Shown: positions 1 to 8,147 of the stretch, one piece after another | Position numbering within the stretch: the first letter of the stretch is position 1 | Layout of the letters: the number at the start of each line of letters is the position of its first letter | DNA from: Candidatus Poribacteria bacterium | GTDB taxonomy: Bacteria > Abyssobacteria > SURF-5 | Length of the DNA stretch: 44,923 nt | Reading direction: 5' to 3' | Assembly (NCBI GenBank): GCA_016215705.1 | Contig: JACRIR010000049.1 | Location: forward strand, 1-44,923 | Position numbers and translations under genes: made by a program | Notes under the pieces: generated by a model | Told to the model about the DNA's origin: nothing | Database searches by the model: none | Seen by the model: the letters and a program-made list of their open reading frames with translations, nothing else

Positions 1-2
1 CG

Positions 3-938
3 TTTCCGCTGAAACAATGCTTCATAGTCTCGCGACATAACAAGGTGTCACTCGGCGCATTGGAGCCGCGAAGCGGGAAGGATTTCGAGTTGCGTATTCT
101 TCCGCCTCCGTCACTGGACGGAATCAGACTGACGGCTTATGGCAAGCAGCGGGCAAGAGAGAATATTTTTCATAAGATCTTCTGGGAAAAAGAGAACCTT
201 GATGACTCGCAACTCAAGCTGCTGGAATCGGTTTTCGCGTCGTACCGCAGCCATTTCGAAACGCCCGTTCTCATAGGGTGGGCAGACTCTCCACCTACTG
301 ACGTGGAAACCGGAAGAGAATGGAAAGGCGCGGAGTTGGCCTCACACCTCATGGTCTTCAAGCTGCCCTTGTTTCTTGACGGAAACCAGGTTGACGTTCC
401 GATCGGACTCTCAAAACGCGCCTGTGCGGAAGAAAGCTGGTGGTGCAATCCCTTCGCGCTTTCCGTTTCGAGCTATTTGCCGGGCAGCCTGGAGTTGGAA
501 CTACCTTTCGCAGCGCATGAGAAATTCGCAGTCGACGAGTTGGTCGTCCATATGTCGCGGCCGGCAGCCAGGGATTTCGCAGGCACAGAGGAGGGAATGG
601 ATGAACCCTCTCTGGCGATTTCGGTTTACGATTGGACAACCAAAAGGTGGACACAATTGCTTAGTACGAAGGAAAGAGAAGTCCATTACCTTGTCCGTGA
701 AGCACCGGAGAAGTACATACTCTTTCCCCAGGGACTTATTCGTTTGAAAGCAGAATTGGTCGGAGGAGGAGAGCTATCTCGCTTCTACGACAGCAGCGAC
801 TATTTTGATTTCTATTACGGCTACCTCTCCCTGAACCTGGAGCGTCCGAGGTTGCGGCCGTTCGATGGTGTGCCCTTGATTCTTCTCGACGTGTCCCTGA
901 AAGGAAAGTCTAGCGAAAGGTTGAAAGTTACGCCATGA
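3..938 (+). CDS. C-terminal part of an unrecognised protein of an ABC-transporter operon
   Basis: The frame is open from the window edge without a stop, so the GTG at 45 is probably internal and the true start lies outside. The visible 312 residues have no clear membrane segment or signature motif. They look like a soluble, beta-rich domain with many aromatic residues (a Y-F-D-F-Y-Y-G-Y stretch near the end). The stop overlaps the start of the ABC ATPase (ATGA), so the three genes are translationally coupled. I infer an accessory or substrate-facing subunit of the exporter. I do not recognise the family. Confidence 0.75.
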   Translation, partial: FPLKQCFIVSRHNKVSLGALEPRSGKDFELRILPPPSLDGIRLTAYGKQRARENIFHKIFWEKENLDDSQLKLLESVFASYRSHFETPVLIGWADSPPTDVETGREWKGAELASHLMVFKLPLFLDGNQVDVPIGLSKRACAEESWWCNPFALSVSSYLPGSLELELPFAAHEKFAVDELVVHMSRPAARDFAGTEEGMDEPSLAISVYDWTTKRWTQLLSTKEREVHYLVREAPEKYILFPQGLIRLKAELVGGGELSRFYDSSDYFDFYYGYLSLNLERPRLRPFDGVPLILLDVSLKGKSSERLKVTP

Positions 939-1861
939 TCGCCCGGGTTGAAAACCTGACCGTCAAATACGATGATTTCACGGCCGTGAGCGAACTCAAC
1001 CTCAGTATCGAGGAGGGCGACATTTACGGCTTTATCGGGCCGAACGGGGCAGGCAAGACTACGACTATCCGCGTGATGGCAACCCTGTTACTCCCCTTTG
1101 CAGGCAAGGTGACGATTGCCGGAATGGATGTCGAACGATATCCCGAGAAGGTCAAGCCGCTTGTCGGCTACATGCCGGATTTCTTCGGCGTCTATGACAA
1201 TCTGAAGGTGTGGGAATATCTGGATTTCTTTGCGCGCGTCTACGGAATGGAGCCCGCGGGAATTCCTTCAAAGATAAATGAAGCGTTGGAAATCACAAAA
1301 CTCGAAGGGAAGAGAGAGGCATACGTTGATTTCCTTTCGCGGGGAATGAAGCAACGGCTTTGCCTGGCGAAGACTCTCATACACGATCCTAAACTCCTGA
1401 TCCTTGACGAACCCGCTTCGGGATTGGACCCGAATGCGCGCGTTGAAATTCGGGAACTGTTGAGAACGCTTAGCAGAGAGGGGAAAACGATCTTCATATC
1501 CTCCCACATTCTTTCCGAACTTGCCGACATCTGCAATCGAGTAGGGATTATTGAAGTCGGCAAATTGGTCAGTGAAGGCACAATGGACCAAATAACTAAA
1601 CAGTTGCAGCCGGGAAGACTGCTTAAGGTCAGGGCGCGAGATATCGAGGCGGCGGCAAGATTCGCGGCGGCTTCCAGAATCGTTTTGTCTTCTGAGATGA
1701 AGGAAGGTTGTTTATTGCTAAGAATAGAAGACACGGACGGAGTCGCCGAAAGACTTATCAAGACGCTGGTTGACTCCGGCGCCGGAATCCTGAGCGTTTC
1801 CGAGGAGAAGCCCGGCCTCGAAAGTCTGTTTCAAAAACTCACACGCGGAACGGTCAGTTGA
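935..1861 (+). CDS. ABC transporter ATP-binding protein (ABC-2 type exporter)
   Basis: This is the 308-residue nucleotide-binding subunit of an ABC-2 exporter and hydrolyses ATP at the cytoplasmic face. Visible motifs are Walker A GPNGAGKTT at about residue 35, the signature LSRGMKQRL at about 134, Walker B LLILDEPASGLDP at about 153, and an H-loop in ISSHILSEL. The C-terminal third is the extra domain common in the CcmA/NatA branch. The start overlaps the previous gene by 4 nt and the stop lies next to the permease start, so this is a tight operon. The substrate cannot be read from the sequence. Confidence 0.95.
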   Translation: MIARVENLTVKYDDFTAVSELNLSIEEGDIYGFIGPNGAGKTTTIRVMATLLLPFAGKVTIAGMDVERYPEKVKPLVGYMPDFFGVYDNLKVWEYLDFFARVYGMEPAGIPSKINEALEITKLEGKREAYVDFLSRGMKQRLCLAKTLIHDPKLLILDEPASGLDPNARVEIRELLRTLSREGKTIFISSHILSELADICNRVGIIEVGKLVSEGTMDQITKQLQPGRLLKVRARDIEAAARFAAASRIVLSSEMKEGCLLLRIEDTDGVAERLIKTLVDSGAGILSVSEEKPGLESLFQKLTRGTVS

Positions 1862-1872
1862 GAGCATATGGA

Positions 1873-3408
1873 ATGAATGCGCTGCTTAAAAAAGAGATTC
1901 GCACACGCATGCGCGGGAAGACGATCTTCGCAATTGAGAACGTCTATCTCGTGCTACTCACCGGCATTTTCCTGATTGTGCTCGCTATCTCGTCGGCGGG
2001 GCGCGAGAGCTTCGCGTGGGAGACCGGAAGAAGCCTGTTCGAGACCGTGAACTACGTGCAGATTCTGCTTCTCGTGATCGCGAGTCCGACAATAGTGGCG
2101 TCCGCATTCACCCTTGAGCGCGAACAAAAAACCCTTGACATGCTTCTTGCCACGCCGCTATCCCTAGTGCAGATAGCACGGACAAAGCTCCTTGCCTCTC
2201 TTTCGGTGTTCTTTGTTCTCGTGCTGGTATCGCTTCCGATGCTCTCGGTATGCTTCATACTCGGCGGCGTGTCGCCATCCGAAATCTTTTGGGCGTATTT
2301 CTTGACCTTGGAAGGAATCCTCCTTGCGGGCGCAATAGGCCTCTGCTATTCCGCCCTCCTCAAACGGACTCTTGCGGCCGTGCCGATAAGCAGTCTCACG
2401 ATCATAGTGTTTCTGATCGCCACTCTTCTGATTGCCAAACTTCTTTCGCCCGCTCTCGGGACTCTTAACCCTCTATATGCGTTTCACCTTATGACGTCGC
2501 GCTGGACGACTAAATTCTTTGCGTTCGAGACTCCTTTCTGGGTTCCGAGTCTCGTTCTCACGAGTCTGCTCTTCCTGTGCGTTTTCAGCTATACGGTTGA
2601 GATTCTGAATGAAGAAAAGCGGAGAACATCCTCGCAACCACGCGCGCTTCGCCTACTATTCTATTGCGCCATGCTGTTATTCTTGCTGTCCTCGACAATT
2701 GAATATGGCCCGAGATCGGCAGACATAGCGGCGGGACTGGAGAGGTTTGTCTGGGTTTCTTATCTCTTCTGTGTCGCACAAGCCATTGTCGTTTCAGGAG
2801 GCAGTTTGAGCGGCTTCGAGCGGAAGAAACTGCTATCGTCATGGAAAGAAAAATGCCTGCGGCTGAAAGGCTGGTTGGGACCGGGACTTTGTGTGGGCCC
2901 GCGGTATTCTCTGCTCATCGCGTTCATGAGCGTAGTCATCTTCTCATTCGGCGCTTTTCAGGTGGACATGGTCAAAAGGAGGATGCTTTCCATTCTCCTC
3001 GTTGGTTGTTTGTTTGTCACCGGCACGTTGACATGCGCTATGCTGGCAAGGTTCTTCTCACTTGTTCGCCGAACCAAGGGAAACAGCCTGCCGCGCATTC
3101 TGGCGTCCTTCTGCTTTCTAATAGTCCTGGTTGCGCCGCATCTGATCACTTATGTCCATCGGAGAGGAAAGACCGAAATCCCGGAAACTGCCTGGGACTT
3201 GTCTGTCTTCTTCAGCCCTCTTATTGCACTTGGGTATGCCGTGGAACCGACCAGAACGCCTGCCTCTTATCCGTATTGCGCAAAACTTCTTGGCAGCGTC
3301 CCGTTCTCCGTGGTAACAAGCCTCCTCTATTTCTCTCTACTCATTGTCCTCTGGGCGCTCAATCTGCGGTGGGAACGAAAAATCAGGTTGTCGACCGAGC
3401 AGATTTGA
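1873..3408 (+). CDS. ABC-2 type transporter permease
   Basis: This polytopic membrane protein is the partner of the ATPase just upstream. It has about 12 hydrophobic segments, the first at residues 20-42 after a basic N-terminus that begins MNALLKKEIRTR, a common opening of ABC-2 permeases. The motif LEREQKTLDMLLATPLS after the second helix is typical of the family. I chose the ATG at 1873 because GAGAG lies 8 nt upstream. A TTG at 1858, overlapping the ATPase stop, would add five residues. Cargo is unknown. Confidence 0.9.
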   Translation: MNALLKKEIRTRMRGKTIFAIENVYLVLLTGIFLIVLAISSAGRESFAWETGRSLFETVNYVQILLLVIASPTIVASAFTLEREQKTLDMLLATPLSLVQIARTKLLASLSVFFVLVLVSLPMLSVCFILGGVSPSEIFWAYFLTLEGILLAGAIGLCYSALLKRTLAAVPISSLTIIVFLIATLLIAKLLSPALGTLNPLYAFHLMTSRWTTKFFAFETPFWVPSLVLTSLLFLCVFSYTVEILNEEKRRTSSQPRALRLLFYCAMLLFLLSSTIEYGPRSADIAAGLERFVWVSYLFCVAQAIVVSGGSLSGFERKKLLSSWKEKCLRLKGWLGPGLCVGPRYSLLIAFMSVVIFSFGAFQVDMVKRRMLSILLVGCLFVTGTLTCAMLARFFSLVRRTKGNSLPRILASFCFLIVLVAPHLITYVHRRGKTEIPETAWDLSVFFSPLIALGYAVEPTRTPASYPYCAKLLGSVPFSVVTSLLYFSLLIVLWALNLRWERKIRLSTEQI

Positions 3409-3489
3409 TGATCCAAACCGGCAATTCAGACCCGCCTCACCCCATTGCGAAGTCATCTCCGGGAAGAGCAACGTTGCTCGGGGCATATC

Positions 3490-4506
3490 TCAAAATCCCT
3501 GAATCACCTTTCGCGCATTATCGCAATAGATTCTTCTGAGCACGTCATCAGGCAGATTGATCCCGTCGATTTTCCAGTTGCGCGTGCGCGGCTCGGTCGG
3601 CGGAATCGCTTTGTCGGAAGTTTCATAGAAACGGAAGATGGTCGAGTTGTATCGCGCCATGTCATCGACCCATCGCCGGACATCGTCAGGCCCGTCGCAC
3701 GCTGTCAGAACAATGGTATCGGTTCCGTGCATGATGCGGTCGGAATACTTCATGAAAAGCTCGCGGGTCGTCTCGGGATGCCGGCCGATTTCATCGACAA
3801 CGGCCGAGGCGTCAACGTAGAAGTTCCGGAACTCGTCGAGATTTGCCATGACGTCGGCAACCTCCATGTCCCACGCTCCGCTCCCCAAATGAGCTCCGAT
3901 GAATGTGGTTCCTGGGTGCTTCCGCAGGATATTGTTGCGGCGCGCCATCAAATCGTCGAAGTTCGGATAGCCTTCACGCCCATGATAGGACCAGCCGGGA
4001 AGTTCGTCGAGCATTATGCGCCACGGATTGTTTTCGTCAACCGGCCGCCAGAATGCCGGGGGGTCACCGACATGGATTAGCACGGGCAGACGGAGCTCGC
4101 CCGCCTTGTCCCATATGGGGTCCAGCCTCGGATCATCGACAATTATCAATTTGCCGGCGGAGTCCCTTGCGAAAAGCCCGAGTTCCTTTGCCACCTTCAC
4201 GCCGACGGCGCCCGCTTCCTTGCCGCGTTCAAGTCGCTCCATTTCGCGTTTCGCGTATCCTTTCTCGTCGATTCTCGAAAGATCGAAGGAGACCATGATT
4301 GCGAGACGGTCGGGATGATTGCGTCTGTGCTTGAAACATATCGACTCGTTATATGAGAGGACTTCCGGATTGTCCATGCCCATAACGAGCAGCGTCGATT
4401 TCTCTATCCCATGCCTGTCCATAAGATTCACGAGACAGTCAGCGTCAGCGAACAGGTGCGTATGAACGTCGATCTTTTGGCGAATGCGGCTGCGGTAGAT
4501 TTCCAT
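3490..4506 (-). CDS. Amidohydrolase-2 family metal-dependent hydrolase
   Basis: This 338-residue TIM-barrel hydrolase is of the amidohydrolase_2 type (decarboxylase or lactonase relatives). Metal-site residues are visible in order: DVHTHLF at the N-terminus (HxH), a lysine in GVKVAKELG, histidines in LIHVGDP and IGAHLGS, and an aspartate in MHGTDT. The open frame extends to 4614, but the ATG at 4506 has GGGAG 7 nt upstream and begins just before the HxH strand, so it is preferred. The gene converges with the ABC operon and diverges from the Cys-rich gene. The substrate is unknown. Confidence 0.85.
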   Translation of the reverse strand: MEIYRSRIRQKIDVHTHLFADADCLVNLMDRHGIEKSTLLVMGMDNPEVLSYNESICFKHRRNHPDRLAIMVSFDLSRIDEKGYAKREMERLERGKEAGAVGVKVAKELGLFARDSAGKLIIVDDPRLDPIWDKAGELRLPVLIHVGDPPAFWRPVDENNPWRIMLDELPGWSYHGREGYPNFDDLMARRNNILRKHPGTTFIGAHLGSGAWDMEVADVMANLDEFRNFYVDASAVVDEIGRHPETTRELFMKYSDRIMHGTDTIVLTACDGPDDVRRWVDDMARYNSTIFRFYETSDKAIPPTEPRTRNWKIDGINLPDDVLRRIYCDNARKVIQGF

Positions 4507-4740
4507 AAAGGGCTCCCTTCGGGTGTGATTACGTTGGTCAGCGCATATCATATCGGAACCCCCCATGCGGCGCAATACGGGTCCGGCCGGTTGACTCTTG
4601 AGAGATAATTCCACTTAAGGAAAAATACATAAGGTGTACGGGAAATTCTGCCCGGCATATTGCCTTTTCGACGAAACGTTTGAATAGTAAATACATAGTT
4701 GTACGACTTAGAGCGCAGATGTTTCCGGCAGGAGGACCGG

Positions 4741-5013
4741 ATGTATCGTTCAGGCAGGGCTACCATGACAGAAGCGCCGAACTCGCGGGTGCTGCACGTG
4801 GTAAAGTGTTGGCATTGCAAAAAGGAATTTGAATTAGTTGGCGCGACGTGGTGCGGGTGTGGCGCCCACGTTGAGCGTCCTTCCAAGGTATGTCCTCATT
4901 GTCTGCAATGCGCCTGCTCCCATCCCGATTATGGCAACGAGGCCCTCTGGGGAAGCCCCCCGCCGTTTCTCAAGCAACACGGTTTCAACAAGCTGTTCTA
5001 TCTCTACTTGTAG
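4741..5013 (+). CDS. Small cysteine-rich (zinc-ribbon-like) protein
   Basis: This 90-residue protein has the pattern CWHC, then CGC, then CPHCLQCAC, plus a conserved-looking WGSPPPF near the C-terminus. The cysteine pairs suggest a treble-clef or zinc-ribbon metal site, and there is no CxxCH haem motif. The start is set by AGGAGG 5 nt upstream of ATG 4741; an upstream in-frame ATG at 4699 lacks this. It precedes a multihaem cytochrome on the same strand by 165 nt. I recognise the general type but no named family, and assign no function. Confidence 0.7.
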   Translation: MYRSGRATMTEAPNSRVLHVVKCWHCKKEFELVGATWCGCGAHVERPSKVCPHCLQCACSHPDYGNEALWGSPPPFLKQHGFNKLFYLYL

Positions 5014-5146
5014 AATTCCTCCAACGAAGCAAAAGCCTGAACGGCGGGAGAACCGGCGGAGCGGGATTTGCGCAGAAAGAAAACGCGAATTCTTGTGAAA
5101 GGGAGGTGAGCGTTTCTGGTAGATGTATCTTAAGATTTAGCGATTG

Positions 5147-5160
5147 GTGGCGGAAGCCAC
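5147..5160 (+). other. GGAA-tetraloop hairpin before the cytochrome ribosome-binding site
   Basis: GTGGC and GCCAC pair across a GGAA loop, ending 4 nt before the strong purine-rich ribosome-binding site AAGGAGAGGAG at 5164-5174. A stable GNRA-type hairpin here could influence translation of the cytochrome. No T-tract follows, so it is not a terminator. No known riboswitch was recognised in the 5014-5178 leader. Confidence 0.3.
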
Positions 5161-5178
5161 TCAAAGGAGAGGAGAACA

Positions 5179-6492
5179 ATGAGAATGACTAATCGTGTGG
5201 CGATTCACATGAGAGCCTTTGCAGCCCGCGGCTCCGGGGGGGTCTGGTTGACGCACAAAGCAGGCGCGCGGGGCGCAGCCGTGATGGCAGCATGCGCAGT
5301 GTCCGTTGCGTTGATCATCGGATTGGCGTGGTCAGCCCCGGTGGCTGACGCGGCGGAAACTTCTGCGGTCAACAGGGCATACAAGGTTCTGGCGTGGAAT
5401 GATCTGGGAATGCACTGCTATAACGCGGATTTCCGCGAGTTGGGTGTTCTTCCCCCTTACAATAATCTGTGGGCTCAGGTTGTGCGCGTGGGCAATCCGC
5501 CGCAGATCGTCACAAGCGGCATAATTGTCAAATACCAAATCGTGAGAAACACGAGTTCGGTAACCAAAACCAATTTCTGGACGTACGCGCAGTCACTCTT
5601 CAATCTGGCCGAGCCTTTGCCACCCGACATCGGGCTTACAGGGAAAGGGCTCAGCGGCACAATGGACCTGGCTGGCGATCACTTTGTCGCGGAGGGTATC
5701 CCCGTTACCGAGTATCGCGATGGAGCGACCCGGCCCGATCCTTATCAGTTGGCGTATGTGAGCGTTTGGAATGCAACCACGATGCAGTTGCTTGCTCACA
5801 ATTTGGCGGTCGTGCCGGTTTCCTCCGAGATGCATTGTGACACTTGCCACAACGACGTGGGCGATGCCACAACGGCATATCCCATAAAGCCGACCGGCAA
5901 GGTTGAGACCAACATTCTGACACTGCACGACTATCTCAACCAGGGAAAATACCAGCCTTCATTGATGAATAGCCGACCCGTCTTGTGCGCCAACTGTCAT
6001 GCCTCGAACGCACTCGGAATGCCCGGCGCGGTCGGTGTCTCAAACCTCTCTCATGCCATGCACAACCATCACCAGAATCTGCCTGACATCACTCCTGATA
6101 CGGAGGGTTGCTACAATTGTCATCCGGGCCCGGTGACCAAATGCCTGCGATGCGTGATGACCCAAAAATACGGCTTCAATTGTACAACTTGTCACGGAGA
6201 TATGGCGTTGGTCGCCGGCAACCCCGATCCATGGCTGCACGAGCCGCGCTGCGACGCGGCGCATTGCCACGGCGGGCAGGTTGCGCTCAATCAGCCGTTG
6301 TACAGAAAGTCTACGGGCCATAACGGCATTTATTGCGCCGGATGCCATGACAGTCCGCATGCAATCGCGCCCAGCCGCGAGCGCAAGGATGCGTACAAAT
6401 TCATGATCCTGCAAGGTGAGCCCGGAACGTTGGAAAAGTGCACCGTGTGTCATGCCACGGAACCGGCAGGTGATTTTCGGCATCTGCCGTAG
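5179..6492 (+). CDS. Exported multihaem c-type cytochrome
   Basis: This 437-residue exported protein has a long basic N-terminus, a hydrophobic segment at about residues 34-52 and probable signal cleavage near ADAA at 56-59. Six canonical haem sites CxxCH start at residues 220, 270, 311, 335, 386 and 421. There is also a CX4CH at 358, and a CLRCVM at 322 that lacks the histidine. The N-terminal 160 residues form a haem-free domain opening with WNDLGMHCYN. The ribosome-binding site AGGAGAGGAG is strong. It probably carries electrons in the periplasm or on the cell surface. Redox partners are not in the window. Confidence 0.92.
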   Translation: MRMTNRVAIHMRAFAARGSGGVWLTHKAGARGAAVMAACAVSVALIIGLAWSAPVADAAETSAVNRAYKVLAWNDLGMHCYNADFRELGVLPPYNNLWAQVVRVGNPPQIVTSGIIVKYQIVRNTSSVTKTNFWTYAQSLFNLAEPLPPDIGLTGKGLSGTMDLAGDHFVAEGIPVTEYRDGATRPDPYQLAYVSVWNATTMQLLAHNLAVVPVSSEMHCDTCHNDVGDATTAYPIKPTGKVETNILTLHDYLNQGKYQPSLMNSRPVLCANCHASNALGMPGAVGVSNLSHAMHNHHQNLPDITPDTEGCYNCHPGPVTKCLRCVMTQKYGFNCTTCHGDMALVAGNPDPWLHEPRCDAAHCHGGQVALNQPLYRKSTGHNGIYCAGCHDSPHAIAPSRERKDAYKFMILQGEPGTLEKCTVCHATEPAGDFRHLP

Positions 6493-6576
6493 ACGTTGAT
6501 CGCACGGACAGATGCGACGGGGGAATCCCCATGCAGAGGGCGAATCCCCCCTTTGAGACTGTCCCATAATTCTTTG

Positions 6577-6603
6577 TAGGGGCGACCCGCCGGGTCGCCC
6601 CTA
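6577..6603. repeat. Perfect 13-bp-arm palindrome (GGGGCGACCCG family)
   Basis: TAGGGGCGACCCG, a single C, then the exact reverse complement. A second, slightly diverged copy lies at 21037-21063. It lies in the convergent spacer between the cytochrome and the cdaA operon, with no adjacent T-tract. It is probably a dispersed extragenic palindrome that may also end transcripts from both sides. Confidence 0.8.
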
Positions 6604-6704
6604 CGCCCGGAATGCAGGTCATTATAAGAAAAGGAATTTGTGGGATGGATCTATAACGATACGGGTTACACTATGATGCGCATTTGTCAAAACCTGTCCT
6701 AGTC

Positions 6705-8147
6705 CTATCGTCTCTTGCGGATTTCGATCTTGACCTTCACTTCCGGTGTCTCGCGATCGGCAAACCTGACATCTTCCGGCAGAATAATTTCGGGAGTGAA
6801 GGTCGTGGACGCAGTCAAGGCGGAGAGGTCAATCGGTTCCGTTTGGATTTTCAGAGAGCCGTTGTAACGCCTGTTGGGCGCCATGACTGTAATCGACGGC
6901 GGCGAAACTTCCATTCCGGCCAGATTCAGTCCGTTCGGGAGCCGTCCGCTTGTTTGAACCTTGACAGGCAGACTGATAGGGATCATTTGATGGGCGGTGA
7001 GCGATATCTTGTCGGGCTCGATCGACAAGACGGCCAAGCTTGAGGGATGCGTGACCGAATTCGTTGAAACGACTATCTGCTGAGGCCCTTCTTTTAGCGC
7101 AGACACGTCGAGCGTAATTATCAATGTTTGAGGGTCCATGAGGTCGAATGCCGGCTTGCGACCGAGAAGAGTGACAGTCGCTTCTTTCGGCTTCGGTTCC
7201 TCGATGAACCAATCCGATGCGAGGTTGTGGTATTCGATGGGCGCCACAAAATCGCGGCTGATGGTTCCCGCCTGATACACGAGCACGAACCATAGGCCGC
7301 ACGAAAACAGGACCGCCACCGCTTTTTCCCACAAGTTTTCGGTCGGCCACTGGCGCCATGTCTTTTGGGCCGGTTTTGGAAAACAGTCCTTATAGAATCT
7401 CTCGAGGATAGCGCAAAGCTCCGAGGGCTCGTCCATCTCAGTGAGTCTTTCTTCCCGGGCGGTTGATATCCTCCCGCGCTCCTCTGAGACCACAATGGAG
7501 AGAGCGTCGCAACGCTCGGCCAGCCCAAGGGCGGCGCTATGGCGGGTGCCCATCGCCCCCGCCTTCCCGCTGTGAACCGAAAGCGGAAGGTGACATCCGA
7601 ATCTCGTGACCTTTCCATTCTCGATGACAAGGGCCCCGTCATGACCGGGCGAATGCGGGTCGAATATGCTCTCGAGCAGAGCTTCACTCAATTTGCCGTC
7701 CAGGTCAAAGCCGCCTTCAATGTGACGCTCGATCGGGTCTTTGCCGCGAATCACCACCAGCGCGCCTATCTTCCTCCGGGCAAGGTTCGTTAACGCATTT
7801 GTGAGCGTTTCAATCTCGGGATATCCGGAGAGCACGTCATAATGAGCGCGCAGCGGGCCCCAGATGCTTATGCGCTCGAAGAAACGGCGAAGTTCTTCCT
7901 GAAAAATGACAACGAGAGCAATCAACAGAATGGCAAAGAAGGATTGCAGCACCGTGGTGGACAAATACATGTGAAAAAAACGGGCAACGATATAGATGAT
8001 CCCGAGGATAGTCATTCCCAAGAGAACGAATCGGGATGCTGTCGCCTTGAACCATACGAGCAGCATATAAATCAATACTGAAATGATGGCAATGTCGAAG
8101 AAATCGGCTATCCGCAATGTCTGGATAAGTTCGTTCAGAGTTTTCAT
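6705..8147 (-). CDS. cdaA: Membrane diadenylate cyclase (CdaA type) fused to YbbR/CdaR-like domains
   Basis: This enzyme makes c-di-AMP from two ATP. It has three N-terminal membrane helices (about residues 16-33, 38-58, 66-83), then a DAC domain at about 100-245 with GHDGALVI (DGA at 170-172) and GTRHSAALG (201-204). The second catalytic motif is usually RHR; here it is RHS. After one more helix at about 272-292, residues 300-480 look like two YbbR repeats. In Firmicutes these parts are the separate proteins CdaA and CdaR. The start overlaps the glgB stop by 4 nt, so glgB and cdaA are co-translated. Confidence 0.9.
   Translation of the reverse strand: MKTLNELIQTLRIADFFDIAIISVLIYMLLVWFKATASRFVLLGMTILGIIYIVARFFHMYLSTTVLQSFFAILLIALVVIFQEELRRFFERISIWGPLRAHYDVLSGYPEIETLTNALTNLARRKIGALVVIRGKDPIERHIEGGFDLDGKLSEALLESIFDPHSPGHDGALVIENGKVTRFGCHLPLSVHSGKAGAMGTRHSAALGLAERCDALSIVVSEERGRISTAREERLTEMDEPSELCAILERFYKDCFPKPAQKTWRQWPTENLWEKAVAVLFSCGLWFVLVYQAGTISRDFVAPIEYHNLASDWFIEEPKPKEATVTLLGRKPAFDLMDPQTLIITLDVSALKEGPQQIVVSTNSVTHPSSLAVLSIEPDKISLTAHQMIPISLPVKVQTSGRLPNGLNLAGMEVSPPSITVMAPNRRYNGSLKIQTEPIDLSALTASTTFTPEIILPEDVRFADRETPEVKVKIEIRKRR

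Noticed and set aside
3467-3480. Palindrome GAGCAACGTTGCTC between convergent genes
   Set aside because: Perfect 14-bp symmetry but no T-tract on either side and no second copy, so neither a terminator nor a repeat family is supported.
3445-4080. Long plus-strand frame antisense to the amidohydrolase
   Set aside because: It is the codon-shadow of a gene with clear catalytic motifs on the other strand. The same applies to 8969-9679, 27987-28847 and 29125-30000.
5014-5178. Riboswitch (c-di-GMP type) before the cytochrome
   Set aside because: GCAAAAGCC and a GNRA hairpin are present, but I could not align the conserved core of any known class.
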